The notes below the pieces were generated by a model that did no database searches, was not told the origin of the DNA, and saw nothing but the letters and a program-made list of their open reading frames with translations. This document shows, piece by piece, positions 18,373 through 26,487 of a stretch of 64,000 bases of DNA (positions are counted from its first letter, which is position 1; the number at the start of each line of letters is the position of its first letter). The DNA comes from Flavobacteriaceae bacterium. Lineage in GTDB: Bacteria; Bacteroidota; Bacteroidia; Flavobacteriales; Flavobacteriaceae. The translations under genes were made by a program, and so were the position numbers. Location: NCBI GenBank assembly GCA_017857815.1, contig JAFMCL010000010.1, positions 1 through 64,000 of the forward strand, read 5' to 3'.

Positions 18373-19821
18373 TTATTTATCGTACCAAACAGCTTCAGTG
18401 ATCTTCACTACAGCGGGTGTGTTAGAATTTCTTATTGTTTCTGTTAAAGGATATTCAATTCTTTTAGGGAATAAACCTCCTGTTTTGCCTTCGATAGAAT
18501 AGGTGATTTGCCCAGGTTTATAACCGGCATCAGTCTGTTTTACCGTTGACACTTTTGGGAATCCAGTTCTGTTGTGTTCTACAAAAGATTCGTAACCGTT
18601 CCCTGGAAACGAAGCAACCCATTTTTGAGTCATTATGGCTTCCAACTTATCGCTATCTGTTCCTGTAGGGAAGCTATACGCGCCAGTTAACATGGCAGCA
18701 GCATCTGTTCCTAATCCCCATTGTTCAAATGCAGCAGTAACAGCCGCTTCATAAAGTGCTTTGGCGTTTGTGCCTCCCATGTATTTCAAATCTGCTTCTG
18801 CCTGTAGGAATTTACTTTCTGCAAGAGAAATAAAGTATACTGGACTTGTAGCTGAAAGTTCTACAACTGAGACTGAAGTTCCTGACGGATTATCAAAATA
18901 CCCTTGATCTTGGAAAGTGTCTCCATCATAAAATTTTGCAAGCCTTGGGTCAATGTTTGACTTTAAGAAAGTCCCCATTGTTGTACTAGCCCTGAGGTTA
19001 GTTGCAACGTTTAACTGTCTTCTGTCAGATTCATACAAAGGATTACTTCTACTATTCTCATCAACAAACACATCGATTGCAGCATTTGAGGATAAAAAGT
19101 TAACCCCTGAACCGATTAGACCAATGATACCTGCTGATGCTACTGAAGGTCTGACTTCAGATTGTCTCATGTGGATTTTAAGCATTAATGTGTTTGCAAA
19201 CTCTGTCCACTTTGTCATGTCACCTTTAAATATGAAATCTGTTGTACCAGGAGCAAACGCGACTGGTGAAGTAGAAAGATCTTTACCTAAAGCCTCTGCC
19301 AAGTCAAGTGCCATTTTATCATAAACAACCTCTGGCGCATCAAATACAGGCTTTAAAATAGCAGTATTATTTGCTTCAGAATAAGGAATTGCTCCATAAT
19401 AATCAACTAGTATTTGAGAAGCATAAACTTCAAGAGTGGTGGCGATTAGATAGTATTTCCAGTTTTCGGTCGCTAAAGCATTTGCTTTAACATTTCTTAC
19501 ATCAGTAAGTGCATCATACATTGATGCCCAACCACCTTCGTTAATCGATTGAGAAGGGTTAAGCGTATAGTCGTCAAGATACTTATATTGATTAGCGACT
19601 GCACTTTGAGTCCAAAATTGACTCCAAAACCCACCGATTAACGCAAAGTAAGAACCTGCTGATGCACCAATTCCGGTGATTGCAGCTGGTAACTCATTTT
19701 CCATGGGTATTTGTGAAGGACTCAATAAATCAGGATCCTGATTTATATCTAAGTCCGTACTACAAGAACTAATCAATAATGTGGTAAGAACTAAATATGA
19801 TTTTATAATTATTTTTTTCAT
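18373..19821 (-). CDS. SusD-like nutrient-binding outer-membrane lipoprotein (cassette A)
   Basis: Taken from the ATG at 19821 this is a 482-residue lipoprotein with signal KKIIIKSYLVLTTLLISSC (Cys20) and the mature start STDLDINQDPD. Landmarks of the SusD-like_2 type are GGFWSQFWTQSAVANQY, WASMYDALTDVRN, YFISLAESKFLQAEA and FPKRIEYPLTE. It should cap the adjacent SusC barrel. A longer frame runs to TTG/ATG codons at up to 19902 but would overlap susC and place the signal peptide internally, so it was rejected. The start lies ten bases after the susC stop. It closely resembles the protein at 25035-26477. Confidence 0.92.
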   Translation of the reverse strand: MKKIIIKSYLVLTTLLISSCSTDLDINQDPDLLSPSQIPMENELPAAITGIGASAGSYFALIGGFWSQFWTQSAVANQYKYLDDYTLNPSQSINEGGWASMYDALTDVRNVKANALATENWKYYLIATTLEVYASQILVDYYGAIPYSEANNTAILKPVFDAPEVVYDKMALDLAEALGKDLSTSPVAFAPGTTDFIFKGDMTKWTEFANTLMLKIHMRQSEVRPSVASAGIIGLIGSGVNFLSSNAAIDVFVDENSRSNPLYESDRRQLNVATNLRASTTMGTFLKSNIDPRLAKFYDGDTFQDQGYFDNPSGTSVSVVELSATSPVYFISLAESKFLQAEADLKYMGGTNAKALYEAAVTAAFEQWGLGTDAAAMLTGAYSFPTGTDSDKLEAIMTQKWVASFPGNGYESFVEHNRTGFPKVSTVKQTDAGYKPGQITYSIEGKTGGLFPKRIEYPLTETIRNSNTPAVVKITEAVWYDK

Positions 19822-19831
19822 TGGATGTTTT

Positions 19832-22800
19832 TTAAAGTGAAATTTTGATACTCGATCCATATGTTCTTTCAGAAGGGTTGGCTGCGAATTCTCCGAATTC
19901 ACTTCTTACTCCTCTTCCATAGTTGGTTGTTTCTGGATCTGAATATGGATTGTCTCCAGGTGTCCACAAGAACAAGTTTTTTCCATAAATTGAAACGGAA
20001 ATGTTAGTGATTCCAAATCGAGAATACAGGTCAGGATTTAAATTATAAGAAAGAGAAATGTCTCTCATTCTTATGAACGACTTGTCTATCAGGTGACCTC
20101 TTTCCATTGCTTCGTTTTGAGAAGTGTTATAAAAAGCAGTTACATCTTCAAAATCAACAGCAGTCGTGTTTTCAACATATCCACCAATTCCGTCAGTAAC
20201 AACTGAGTTTGGAATAATCCATGGCTGTCTGTCGTTATAAGTGGTTTCAATTCCATTCCCAACAAAGTGACTCAGTCTCTTCGTGTAAGAATACATTAAA
20301 CCTCCTTTTTTCCAATCAAAACTAAACGCCAGTTTAAAACCTTTATAGCTGACATCATTTCTAAGTCCCATTATAAAATCCCTTTGTGAAGTACCACCAT
20401 AAGACTCGGTGTTATCATAGGTATAATATCCTGTGTTTGCATCTGCAATGATTTTTCCATCATCAGTTTTTTCAGGAGCAGGCGTGTAAAAAGATCCCAT
20501 TGGTTTTCCTTCTTCTGCATAATAATTAACTCCATATGCATCATAGATTGAAATTTTGTCATCATCTCCAGCGACATGGTCAACATTGTTGTTGTTTTTA
20601 GTATAGGTATAGCTGATGTTCCATTTAAGATCAGCAGTGTTAATTGCCTTTGCTGAAATCATCAATTCAATCCCTTTGTTAGTCATGTCAACAAAGTTTC
20701 CAGTTACAGTACTGTATCCAGTAGATCTTGCAACAGGAAGATTTACAATTAAATCCTCAGTTTTTCTTTGGTATAAAGAAAGGTCAATTCCTATTTTGTT
20801 ATTGAGGAGTTTTACATCAAATCCTAATTCAATTTCATCCGTAATCTCTGGCTTTAATGTTTGATTCTCAATTCGACCAAATATTTCAGAAGCATTTACA
20901 GAAGCAAATGGATAAGATATTGTTCCGAAAAATGCTGCATTACTCGATTGTCCTGCAGTAGAAAATATTTGATAAGCTCCAGTTCCATTTCCAACTCTAG
21001 CCCAGCTTACTCTTCCCTTTAAATACAAATCATTTGTATCAGCAATTATCCCAGCAAATGATGCTGAAGGATAAAAATAGGAGTTGTTTGCAATAGGAAG
21101 TGTAGAGGAAGCATCTTGTCTTGCCGTAATGGTAAGAAAGTATAGATTTTTATAGCTTAGTAATGCTTGAGAGTAATATCCGTAAGTCCTTGCTAAAATG
21201 TCACCTTGTGATTTTGTAGGCGTTGCTGCTGAGTTTGAAATCTCAAAGTAATTTGGTAAATCTAAATCAGTAACAGCAATATATAAGACATTACGTTTTC
21301 TTTCATTGTAATTGAAACCGGCCAATAGGTCAAGGTCCAAATCATTCGTAATTGCAGTTTTGTAATTTAAATTGAAGAATGTATCAAACTGAGAGTTTGA
21401 ATAATTTGCTTCTGAAACCGCTCCAACCACTTCTTGAGATCCAGCGTTGTCCTGAGGGGATCCAGTTGGGTACCTCACAATAGATCCAAATCTCTTAACT
21501 GATTCGTTTTCTACATCCGCACTCACTTGTAGATTGGCTGAAAAGGAATCACTAAAATTATAATTGAAATTTATATTTCCAAAGACTCTGTCTTTAGTGA
21601 TTTCAGTATTATTATTTTTTAATGATAAATATGGATTGGTTGTGTAGGGTGTATAAAAATAAGGTGCAGTGTTGAAAATATTAGTTTCATCCTTCATGTC
21701 TAGCAAACTTAAATCGTTTGGTAATTGAATTAAATCTTGAAACATAGACTTACCTAGACCCGCATCATCCCCTTCACCAGTAGCAACTGCTTTCTGTTCT
21801 TTGTGAGAGTAATTTACACTACTTCTCAAGCTGAATTTGTCATCACCAGTTCCTCCATTAAAACCAAAGTTTCTTTTGGTGAATGAATCTCTGTCTGTTG
21901 GAATAACACCATCCATATCTAAACCAGAATAGGTGAAAGAGTAGTCCGTATTGTCCGTTCTTTTGGATATAGAAACTGATTGGCTCAAAGTATTTCCAAT
22001 TTCAAAAAATTCTCTTACATTTTCTTCGAGAGCAACATAAGGCTTGATCAGTTGTTGGTTGTCAACGACTCTACTCCAAGGTTTCACTAAACCATTGAAT
22101 TCAGCTCCCCAAGATCCATTTTCATTACTTGCAGCTGTGTCTCCCTCTCCAGTAACAAAAGAGTAGGATTTACCTGACCATCCTGTTCCAAATTGTGTTT
22201 GGATGTGAGGAACTCTAGCCACTTGTTGAAGATCGTAAGAAGTTGTAATATCAACCTTTATTTTATCCGATGTCCCTTTTTTGGTCGTAATCATAATTAC
22301 ACCATTCGCTCCCTTAGATCCGTAGAGTGCAGTTGCTGCAGCTCCTTTTAGAAAGTCAATAGATTCGATATTGTTCGGGTCAATGTCATTGATACCAGAA
22401 CCAGCATCAAATGAACTTGAAGTCCCAATACTACTCGAGGAGTTATCCATAATGGGAGAACCATCTAGCACGTAAAGTGGGTTGTTTGATCCTGTAATAG
22501 AGCTAAACCCTCTAAAGATAACTTTAGTAGAAGCTCCTGGTTGGGCAGGAGACGAAATGTCAACCCCAGCAATTTTCCCAGAAAGTGATTGAAGTGGGTT
22601 AGAGTTACTAACCTCAGTTAATTCTTCTTGGCTAACCTTAGTAGTTGCATAAGCAATTGACCTAGATTTTCTGCTAATCCCGAAAGAAGTCACAACAACT
22701 TCGTCTAATTGATTGTCACTCTCTAAGGAAATGTTATAAGCATTTGCTGCTCCTACCTCGATTGTTTGATCTGTATAACCAATATAACTGACGATTAAAC

Positions 22801-23002
22801 TTTCTCCTATTGAAATTTCAATAGTAAATTTTCCGTCAAAATCTGAAGATACTCCATTCGAAGTCTTTAGATTGATAACTGTTGCTCCTGGAAGTGGAAT
22901 CCCCTCCTCATCCGAAATAACACCAGTTACTGTTTTCAATTGCGCCATCATTAATTGGGAGAACAGTAATCCCAAAACGCACAATAATCTCATTTTAAAC
23001 AT
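19832..23002 (-). CDS. SusC/RagA-family TonB-linked outer-membrane transporter (cassette A)
   Basis: The 1056-residue protein has a signal peptide (LGLLFSQLMMAQ), a carboxypeptidase-regulatory-like domain (VTGVISDEEGIPLPGATV), plug (NPLQSLSGKIAGVDISSPAQ ... LYGSKGANGVIMITTKKG) and a large TonB-dependent barrel. It shares long blocks with the transporter at 26488-29670 over its whole length, including ISSPAQPGAS, SSFDAGSG, VGNGIETTYNDR and the C-terminal FGEFAANPS, so the two are recent paralogues. Predicted role is TonB-driven import of an unknown ligand with the SusD at 18373. Upstream lies about 580 bases of AT-rich noncoding DNA. Confidence 0.95.
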   Translation of the reverse strand: MFKMRLLCVLGLLFSQLMMAQLKTVTGVISDEEGIPLPGATVINLKTSNGVSSDFDGKFTIEISIGESLIVSYIGYTDQTIEVGAANAYNISLESDNQLDEVVVTSFGISRKSRSIAYATTKVSQEELTEVSNSNPLQSLSGKIAGVDISSPAQPGASTKVIFRGFSSITGSNNPLYVLDGSPIMDNSSSSIGTSSSFDAGSGINDIDPNNIESIDFLKGAAATALYGSKGANGVIMITTKKGTSDKIKVDITTSYDLQQVARVPHIQTQFGTGWSGKSYSFVTGEGDTAASNENGSWGAEFNGLVKPWSRVVDNQQLIKPYVALEENVREFFEIGNTLSQSVSISKRTDNTDYSFTYSGLDMDGVIPTDRDSFTKRNFGFNGGTGDDKFSLRSSVNYSHKEQKAVATGEGDDAGLGKSMFQDLIQLPNDLSLLDMKDETNIFNTAPYFYTPYTTNPYLSLKNNNTEITKDRVFGNINFNYNFSDSFSANLQVSADVENESVKRFGSIVRYPTGSPQDNAGSQEVVGAVSEANYSNSQFDTFFNLNYKTAITNDLDLDLLAGFNYNERKRNVLYIAVTDLDLPNYFEISNSAATPTKSQGDILARTYGYYSQALLSYKNLYFLTITARQDASSTLPIANNSYFYPSASFAGIIADTNDLYLKGRVSWARVGNGTGAYQIFSTAGQSSNAAFFGTISYPFASVNASEIFGRIENQTLKPEITDEIELGFDVKLLNNKIGIDLSLYQRKTEDLIVNLPVARSTGYSTVTGNFVDMTNKGIELMISAKAINTADLKWNISYTYTKNNNNVDHVAGDDDKISIYDAYGVNYYAEEGKPMGSFYTPAPEKTDDGKIIADANTGYYTYDNTESYGGTSQRDFIMGLRNDVSYKGFKLAFSFDWKKGGLMYSYTKRLSHFVGNGIETTYNDRQPWIIPNSVVTDGIGGYVENTTAVDFEDVTAFYNTSQNEAMERGHLIDKSFIRMRDISLSYNLNPDLYSRFGITNISVSIYGKNLFLWTPGDNPYSDPETTNYGRGVRSEFGEFAANPSERTYGSSIKISL

Positions 23003-23547
23003 ATAATATAGTTAATAATTAAATTGAAATAAATGTTAATTTTTAGTGAATTTTAACATTTAATAAATCGACACAAGTCACCAATTGTACTTGCATTAGT
23101 CACAAACTTATTAAATTATTTTAAATAAAATCAATTTTTTATTGAGAATAACATAATTATAGATGCATATGGTTCTATATTTATGAATTTTTATCAATTA
23201 AAATAATTTATTGACTTCACCTAATCAACAACAATTCATTTAAAATATACAAATAGGACTGTTAAAGATTTTAACAAAATGTTTCAAATTCAAATACCGC
23301 AATGTTAATGAAGTATGTTTTCATCCTTTACAACATTTATGCTATTAGGAAATAAAAATAAAGCTCTTTGGAATATTTTTTTGTTTGATTTTTTGTCAAA
23401 AAATATATTTTTTTCGTGTAATAAAAAAAAACACTTAATGTATCCATAAAATAACTGTTCTCAGTTGGAATTTTAACGCTTAGAATTCCTTTTATTTTGT
23501 TTTTTATTTCATCAAACAGCAATGATTTTACGAATCTTTATCACATA
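23003..23547. other. AT-rich intergenic region upstream of cassette A susC
   Basis: About 545 bases with no convincing gene. It should hold the promoter and leader of the susC at 19832-23002 (minus strand), but I found no full TTG-N19-TAnnTTTG match on that strand. A 61-codon frame at 23337-23522 is composed of low-complexity AT-rich codons and is not credible. Confidence 0.6.
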
Positions 23548-23577
23548 AAAAACCCACAACGAATGTTGTGGGTTTTT
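23548..23577 (-). terminator. Rho-independent terminator of tRNA-Ser
   Basis: A perfect 13-bp stem (AAAAACCCACAAC / GTTGTGGGTTTTT) with a four-base loop lies six bases past the tRNA 3' end; the minus strand ends in a T run. Confidence 0.85.
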
Positions 23578-23583
23578 CTTCGG

Positions 23584-23668
23584 CGGAGAAAGAGGGATTC
23601 GAACCCCCGGAGGTGTGACCCTCGCTAGTTTTCAAGACTAGTGCATTCGACCACTCTGCCATTTCTCC
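23584..23668 (-). tRNA. tRNA-Ser (anticodon TGA)
   Basis: The minus strand folds into an 85-nt class II tRNA: acceptor GGAGAAA / TTTCTCC with discriminator G, D-arm TGGCAGAGTGGTCGAATGCA, anticodon arm CTAGT-CTTGAAA-ACTAG giving anticodon TGA, a long variable arm (CGAGGGTCACACCTCCG) and T-arm GGGTTCGAATCCC. The long variable arm and TGA anticodon identify serine (UCN codons). The CCA end is not encoded. The gene sits between the two paralogous SusCD cassettes and has its own terminator. Confidence 0.97.
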
Positions 23669-23720
23669 CTAGCGGGTGCAAATATAATATAATTATTGAT
23701 TTTCAATCCATTCAGTATTT

Positions 23721-23752
23721 AAAAAAACCACCTCAATTGAGGTGGTTTTTTT
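23721..23752 (-). terminator. Rho-independent terminator of cassette B
   Basis: A 32-base perfect palindrome (seven A, ACCACCTCAA half-site, mirrored, seven T) lies 28 bases past the stop at 23781. The stem core is shared with the cassette A terminator, indicating that the terminator was duplicated along with the genes. Confidence 0.85.
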
Positions 23753-23780
23753 ATGCCTTAATAAACATTTAGTTTTTCAG

Positions 23781-24278
23781 CTAATGTTCGTCCTCTGCAA
23801 ACCCTGTTCTTTTATATCCTATTACATTATAAGTGTTATTTGGATCATCTGAAAATACGATATCAAAGGAAATTCCATCAGTAGGATTTCCTTCTTCTGT
23901 AATTACATCTCCTTTAGTTACTTTTCCATTTGTAATGGTTACAGTGATTTCATACCCATCATAATTACTTGCTAAGTCATTGCCGCTAAAAGTTAAATTA
24001 TCTGTATTTGCGATTGCTTTAGCTTTAAATTGCCAAAGATGTCCTCGATCATCGATCCACAATTCTTTTCCATCATCACTTGCAGTATTGTAAGTAGATA
24101 TTTTTTGAAAACCTCCTCCTTTATCTACATCATTAAGCAAAAGTTTCACATACCAATCCCCTGACATTTCAACGACTAGGGTCGAACCTATTACTGAATC
24201 TTCAACAACATCACAAGAGTTGAAGGAAATTAAGAATAGAAGCGTTATTAGGGTTTTGTAAATTATTTTTTTCATCAT
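23781..24278 (-). CDS. Lipid_bd-like small lipoprotein (cassette B)
   Basis: The 165-residue protein has a lipoprotein signal ending in SFNSC (Cys22) and a beta-rich domain starting MSGDWYVKLLLNDVDKGGG, with ELWIDDRGHLWQFKAKA in the middle and the same YKRTGFAEDEH end as the paralogue at 17112-17627. It belongs to the same Lipid_bd-like group; function is not established. Two adjacent ATG codons (24278, 24275) are possible starts. It is the last gene of cassette B, eight bases or so after the DUF5012-like gene, and is followed by a terminator and then the tRNA. Confidence 0.7.
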   Translation of the reverse strand: MMKKIIYKTLITLLFLISFNSCDVVEDSVIGSTLVVEMSGDWYVKLLLNDVDKGGGFQKISTYNTASDDGKELWIDDRGHLWQFKAKAIANTDNLTFSGNDLASNYDGYEITVTITNGKVTKGDVITEEGNPTDGISFDIVFSDDPNNTYNVIGYKRTGFAEDEH

Positions 24279-24285
24279 TTAGTGT

Positions 24286-25023
24286 TTAAAATTCAACTTT
24301 TTTTAATTGTACTTTGAAAGTGCCATTTCCAAAACTTCCAGATCCTGTATAGGTTATTGTATTGTTAGCTGCGTCAACTAAAAATTCTGAAATTTCAATG
24401 TCAAGACCCCATCCTGGGATTTTGGCACCACCCAAAGTGAAATTATTTGCTGCCAGGTCATTGATAGTGATTGTACCTCCCTTTGCAGCGTAATCATCTC
24501 CATATCCTCTTCCGATCGAATAATATCCTCCAATTGAATGCGATATGCTGTATGTCTTATCCCCTGTTTTTCTAATAATTACGTATTTCAAATCATCATA
24601 AGCAGGTGAGGGGGTGAAGGAGGGTGCTCGTTGAACGTCACTTAGGTAAATTCCTTCTATGCTAGTATTTAAATTTACATCGTCATAAAACCAAACAGTT
24701 CTAAAGTTATTTCCTTTAAAACCATCCTTATTAATGGCTGAATAGGATATTACATATTTATCTGGAGTTTTACTTGACATCGCTTCTCCAAAATACTCAC
24801 CTTTTGAGATTTCAGTAATTGTTTCTATTTCATCTTCACCTTCTTTAGAAACGGCTCCTTCATCAACAAAAGAATCCGACACATTGACGAACTGAGTTTT
24901 ATCCCCATTAATAGTGATGATTGGAAAATCTGTAACTCTAGAGATTCCTGCTGTAGTTTCTTCTGTACAAGAGGTTAATAAACCTACCAGAAGTAAACAT
25001 ATTGTAAAATATATATATTTCAT
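24286..25023 (-). CDS. DUF5012-like Ig-fold surface lipoprotein (cassette B)
   Basis: This 245-residue lipoprotein (lipobox LLTSC, Cys19) has an Ig-like N-terminal half (FPIITINGDKTQFVNVSDSF ... AINKDGFKG) and the conserved C-terminal domain with YLSDVQRAPSFTP, GGYYSIGRGYG and GNGTFKVQLKK. It is the counterpart of 17629-18369, and the C-terminal domain is clearly more conserved between them than the signal and linker regions, consistent with a shared binding or structural role. It starts 11 bases after the susD stop. No enzymatic motif is visible. Confidence 0.75.
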   Translation of the reverse strand: MKYIYFTICLLLVGLLTSCTEETTAGISRVTDFPIITINGDKTQFVNVSDSFVDEGAVSKEGEDEIETITEISKGEYFGEAMSSKTPDKYVISYSAINKDGFKGNNFRTVWFYDDVNLNTSIEGIYLSDVQRAPSFTPSPAYDDLKYVIIRKTGDKTYSISHSIGGYYSIGRGYGDDYAAKGGTITINDLAANNFTLGGAKIPGWGLDIEISEFLVDAANNTITYTGSGSFGNGTFKVQLKKVEF

Positions 25024-25034
25024 GTCATTTATTT

Positions 25035-26477
25035 TTAATTGGCATCATACCAAACTGGTTCAGTGATTTTTTTTACTGTAGGGGTATTTGAATTCCTTTG
25101 TGACTCATCAATAGGATATTCAATTCTTTTCGGAAAAACACCCCCTGTTTTTCCTTCGATAGAGTAAGCAAATTGACCTGGAATATATTCCGGATCAGTT
25201 TGATTTATTGAACTTGTTATAGGAAATCCTGTTCTGTTATATTCAAAAAATGATTCGTATCCTTTTCCTGGAAAAAAACTGATCCATTTTTGGGTTATAA
25301 TTGCCTCAATTTGATCATTATTATTGGTGTTGGGAAAAACGTAAGCTCCCGTTATAAGGTCTCCAGCTTCCAATCCCCATTGAGAAAATGCTGCAATAAC
25401 TCCTGCATTATATAATGCTGAGGCATTTGTTCCATTTCTAAATCTAACCGCAGCTTCTGCTTGAAGGAATTTACTTTCCGCCAACGAAATGAAATAAACA
25501 GGATCGGTTGCGGATAATTTAACGACAGCGGCTGAACCAGATCCATCATCATAATCTCCTTGATTTTGAAATGTTGTTCCATCAAAAAACTTAGCCAACC
25601 TTGGATCATCACTTGTACTTAAATAGCTTCCTATTGTACTGCTAGCCCTGAGATTTGTTCCTACGTTTAGTTGTCTGCGATCAGATTCGTATAAGGGATT
25701 ACTTTTGCTGTCGCCATTGATAAAAATATCCACTACTGCATCTTCCTCAAGAAAGCTGGCGTTATTGGTGTAGAGTTCATTTATTCCAGATTGTGCAACG
25801 CTTTCTCTGACTTCAGTTTGTCTGAGATAAACCTTAAGCAGAACTGTATTTGCAAATTGAACCCATTTAGTCATGTCCCCTTTAAAAATAAAATCTGTAT
25901 TCCCAGGTTGATTTCCTTCAGGAGAAGTACTGAGATCTTTGCCCAAAGCTTCTTTTAGATTTGATACCATTAAATCATAAACGGTTTCTTCAGACTCAAA
26001 TTTGGGGTTTAAAATTCCAGGATCATTTGCTTCAGAATAAGGTATTTCCCCATAAAAATCAGTTAAAACCTGAGAAGCATAAACTTCAAGAGTGGTTGCA
26101 ATCAGATAGTAATTCCAATTTTCTTCTTCAAGTGCAACCCTTTTAATATTTCTGACATCCGTTAGGGCGTCATACATATTTGCCCAACCCCCAGAATTTA
26201 TTGAACTACCTGCATTTAGGGTATAGTCATCAATTGATTTATATTGATTTGCAACGGCACTTTGAGTCCAAAACTGACTCCAAAAACCACCAATTATTGC
26301 ATAATAGGATCCCGTAGCTCCAGCAATACCCGTTATTGCTGCTGGTAATTCAGATGATAAAGGAATTTTATTTGGAACCAAAAGATCAGGATTTTTATTA
26401 ATATCTAGATCGGTTTCACATCCGCTTAAGAGTAAGTTTAAGATGAGCAGGTAATGTATTTTGATAAATTTTTTCAT
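25035..26477 (-). CDS. SusD-like nutrient-binding outer-membrane lipoprotein (cassette B)
   Basis: The protein of 480 residues from the ATG at 26477 has signal KKFIKIHYLLILNLLLSGC (Cys20) and mature start ETDLDINKNPD. It shares GGFWSQFWTQSAVANQY, WANMYDALTDVRN, NPLYESDRRQLNVGTNLRAS, YFISLAESKFLQAEA and FPKRIEYPIDE with the cassette A SusD, so they are close paralogues of the SusD-like_2 type. Two further upstream codons to a TTG are in frame but the ATG is preferred. The start lies ten bases after the susC stop. Confidence 0.92.
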   Translation of the reverse strand: MKKFIKIHYLLILNLLLSGCETDLDINKNPDLLVPNKIPLSSELPAAITGIAGATGSYYAIIGGFWSQFWTQSAVANQYKSIDDYTLNAGSSINSGGWANMYDALTDVRNIKRVALEEENWNYYLIATTLEVYASQVLTDFYGEIPYSEANDPGILNPKFESEETVYDLMVSNLKEALGKDLSTSPEGNQPGNTDFIFKGDMTKWVQFANTVLLKVYLRQTEVRESVAQSGINELYTNNASFLEEDAVVDIFINGDSKSNPLYESDRRQLNVGTNLRASSTIGSYLSTSDDPRLAKFFDGTTFQNQGDYDDGSGSAAVVKLSATDPVYFISLAESKFLQAEAAVRFRNGTNASALYNAGVIAAFSQWGLEAGDLITGAYVFPNTNNNDQIEAIITQKWISFFPGKGYESFFEYNRTGFPITSSINQTDPEYIPGQFAYSIEGKTGGVFPKRIEYPIDESQRNSNTPTVKKITEPVWYDAN

Positions 26478-26487
26478 GTTCAAAATA

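Noticed and set aside
19822-19902. N-terminal extension of the cassette A SusD
   Set aside because: It would overlap susC and bury the lipoprotein signal; the ATG at 19821 matches the paralogue.
23337-23522. 61-codon minus-strand frame in the gap above cassette A
   Set aside because: It consists mainly of Lys, Tyr, Phe and Ile codons expected from AT-rich noncoding DNA, with no signature.
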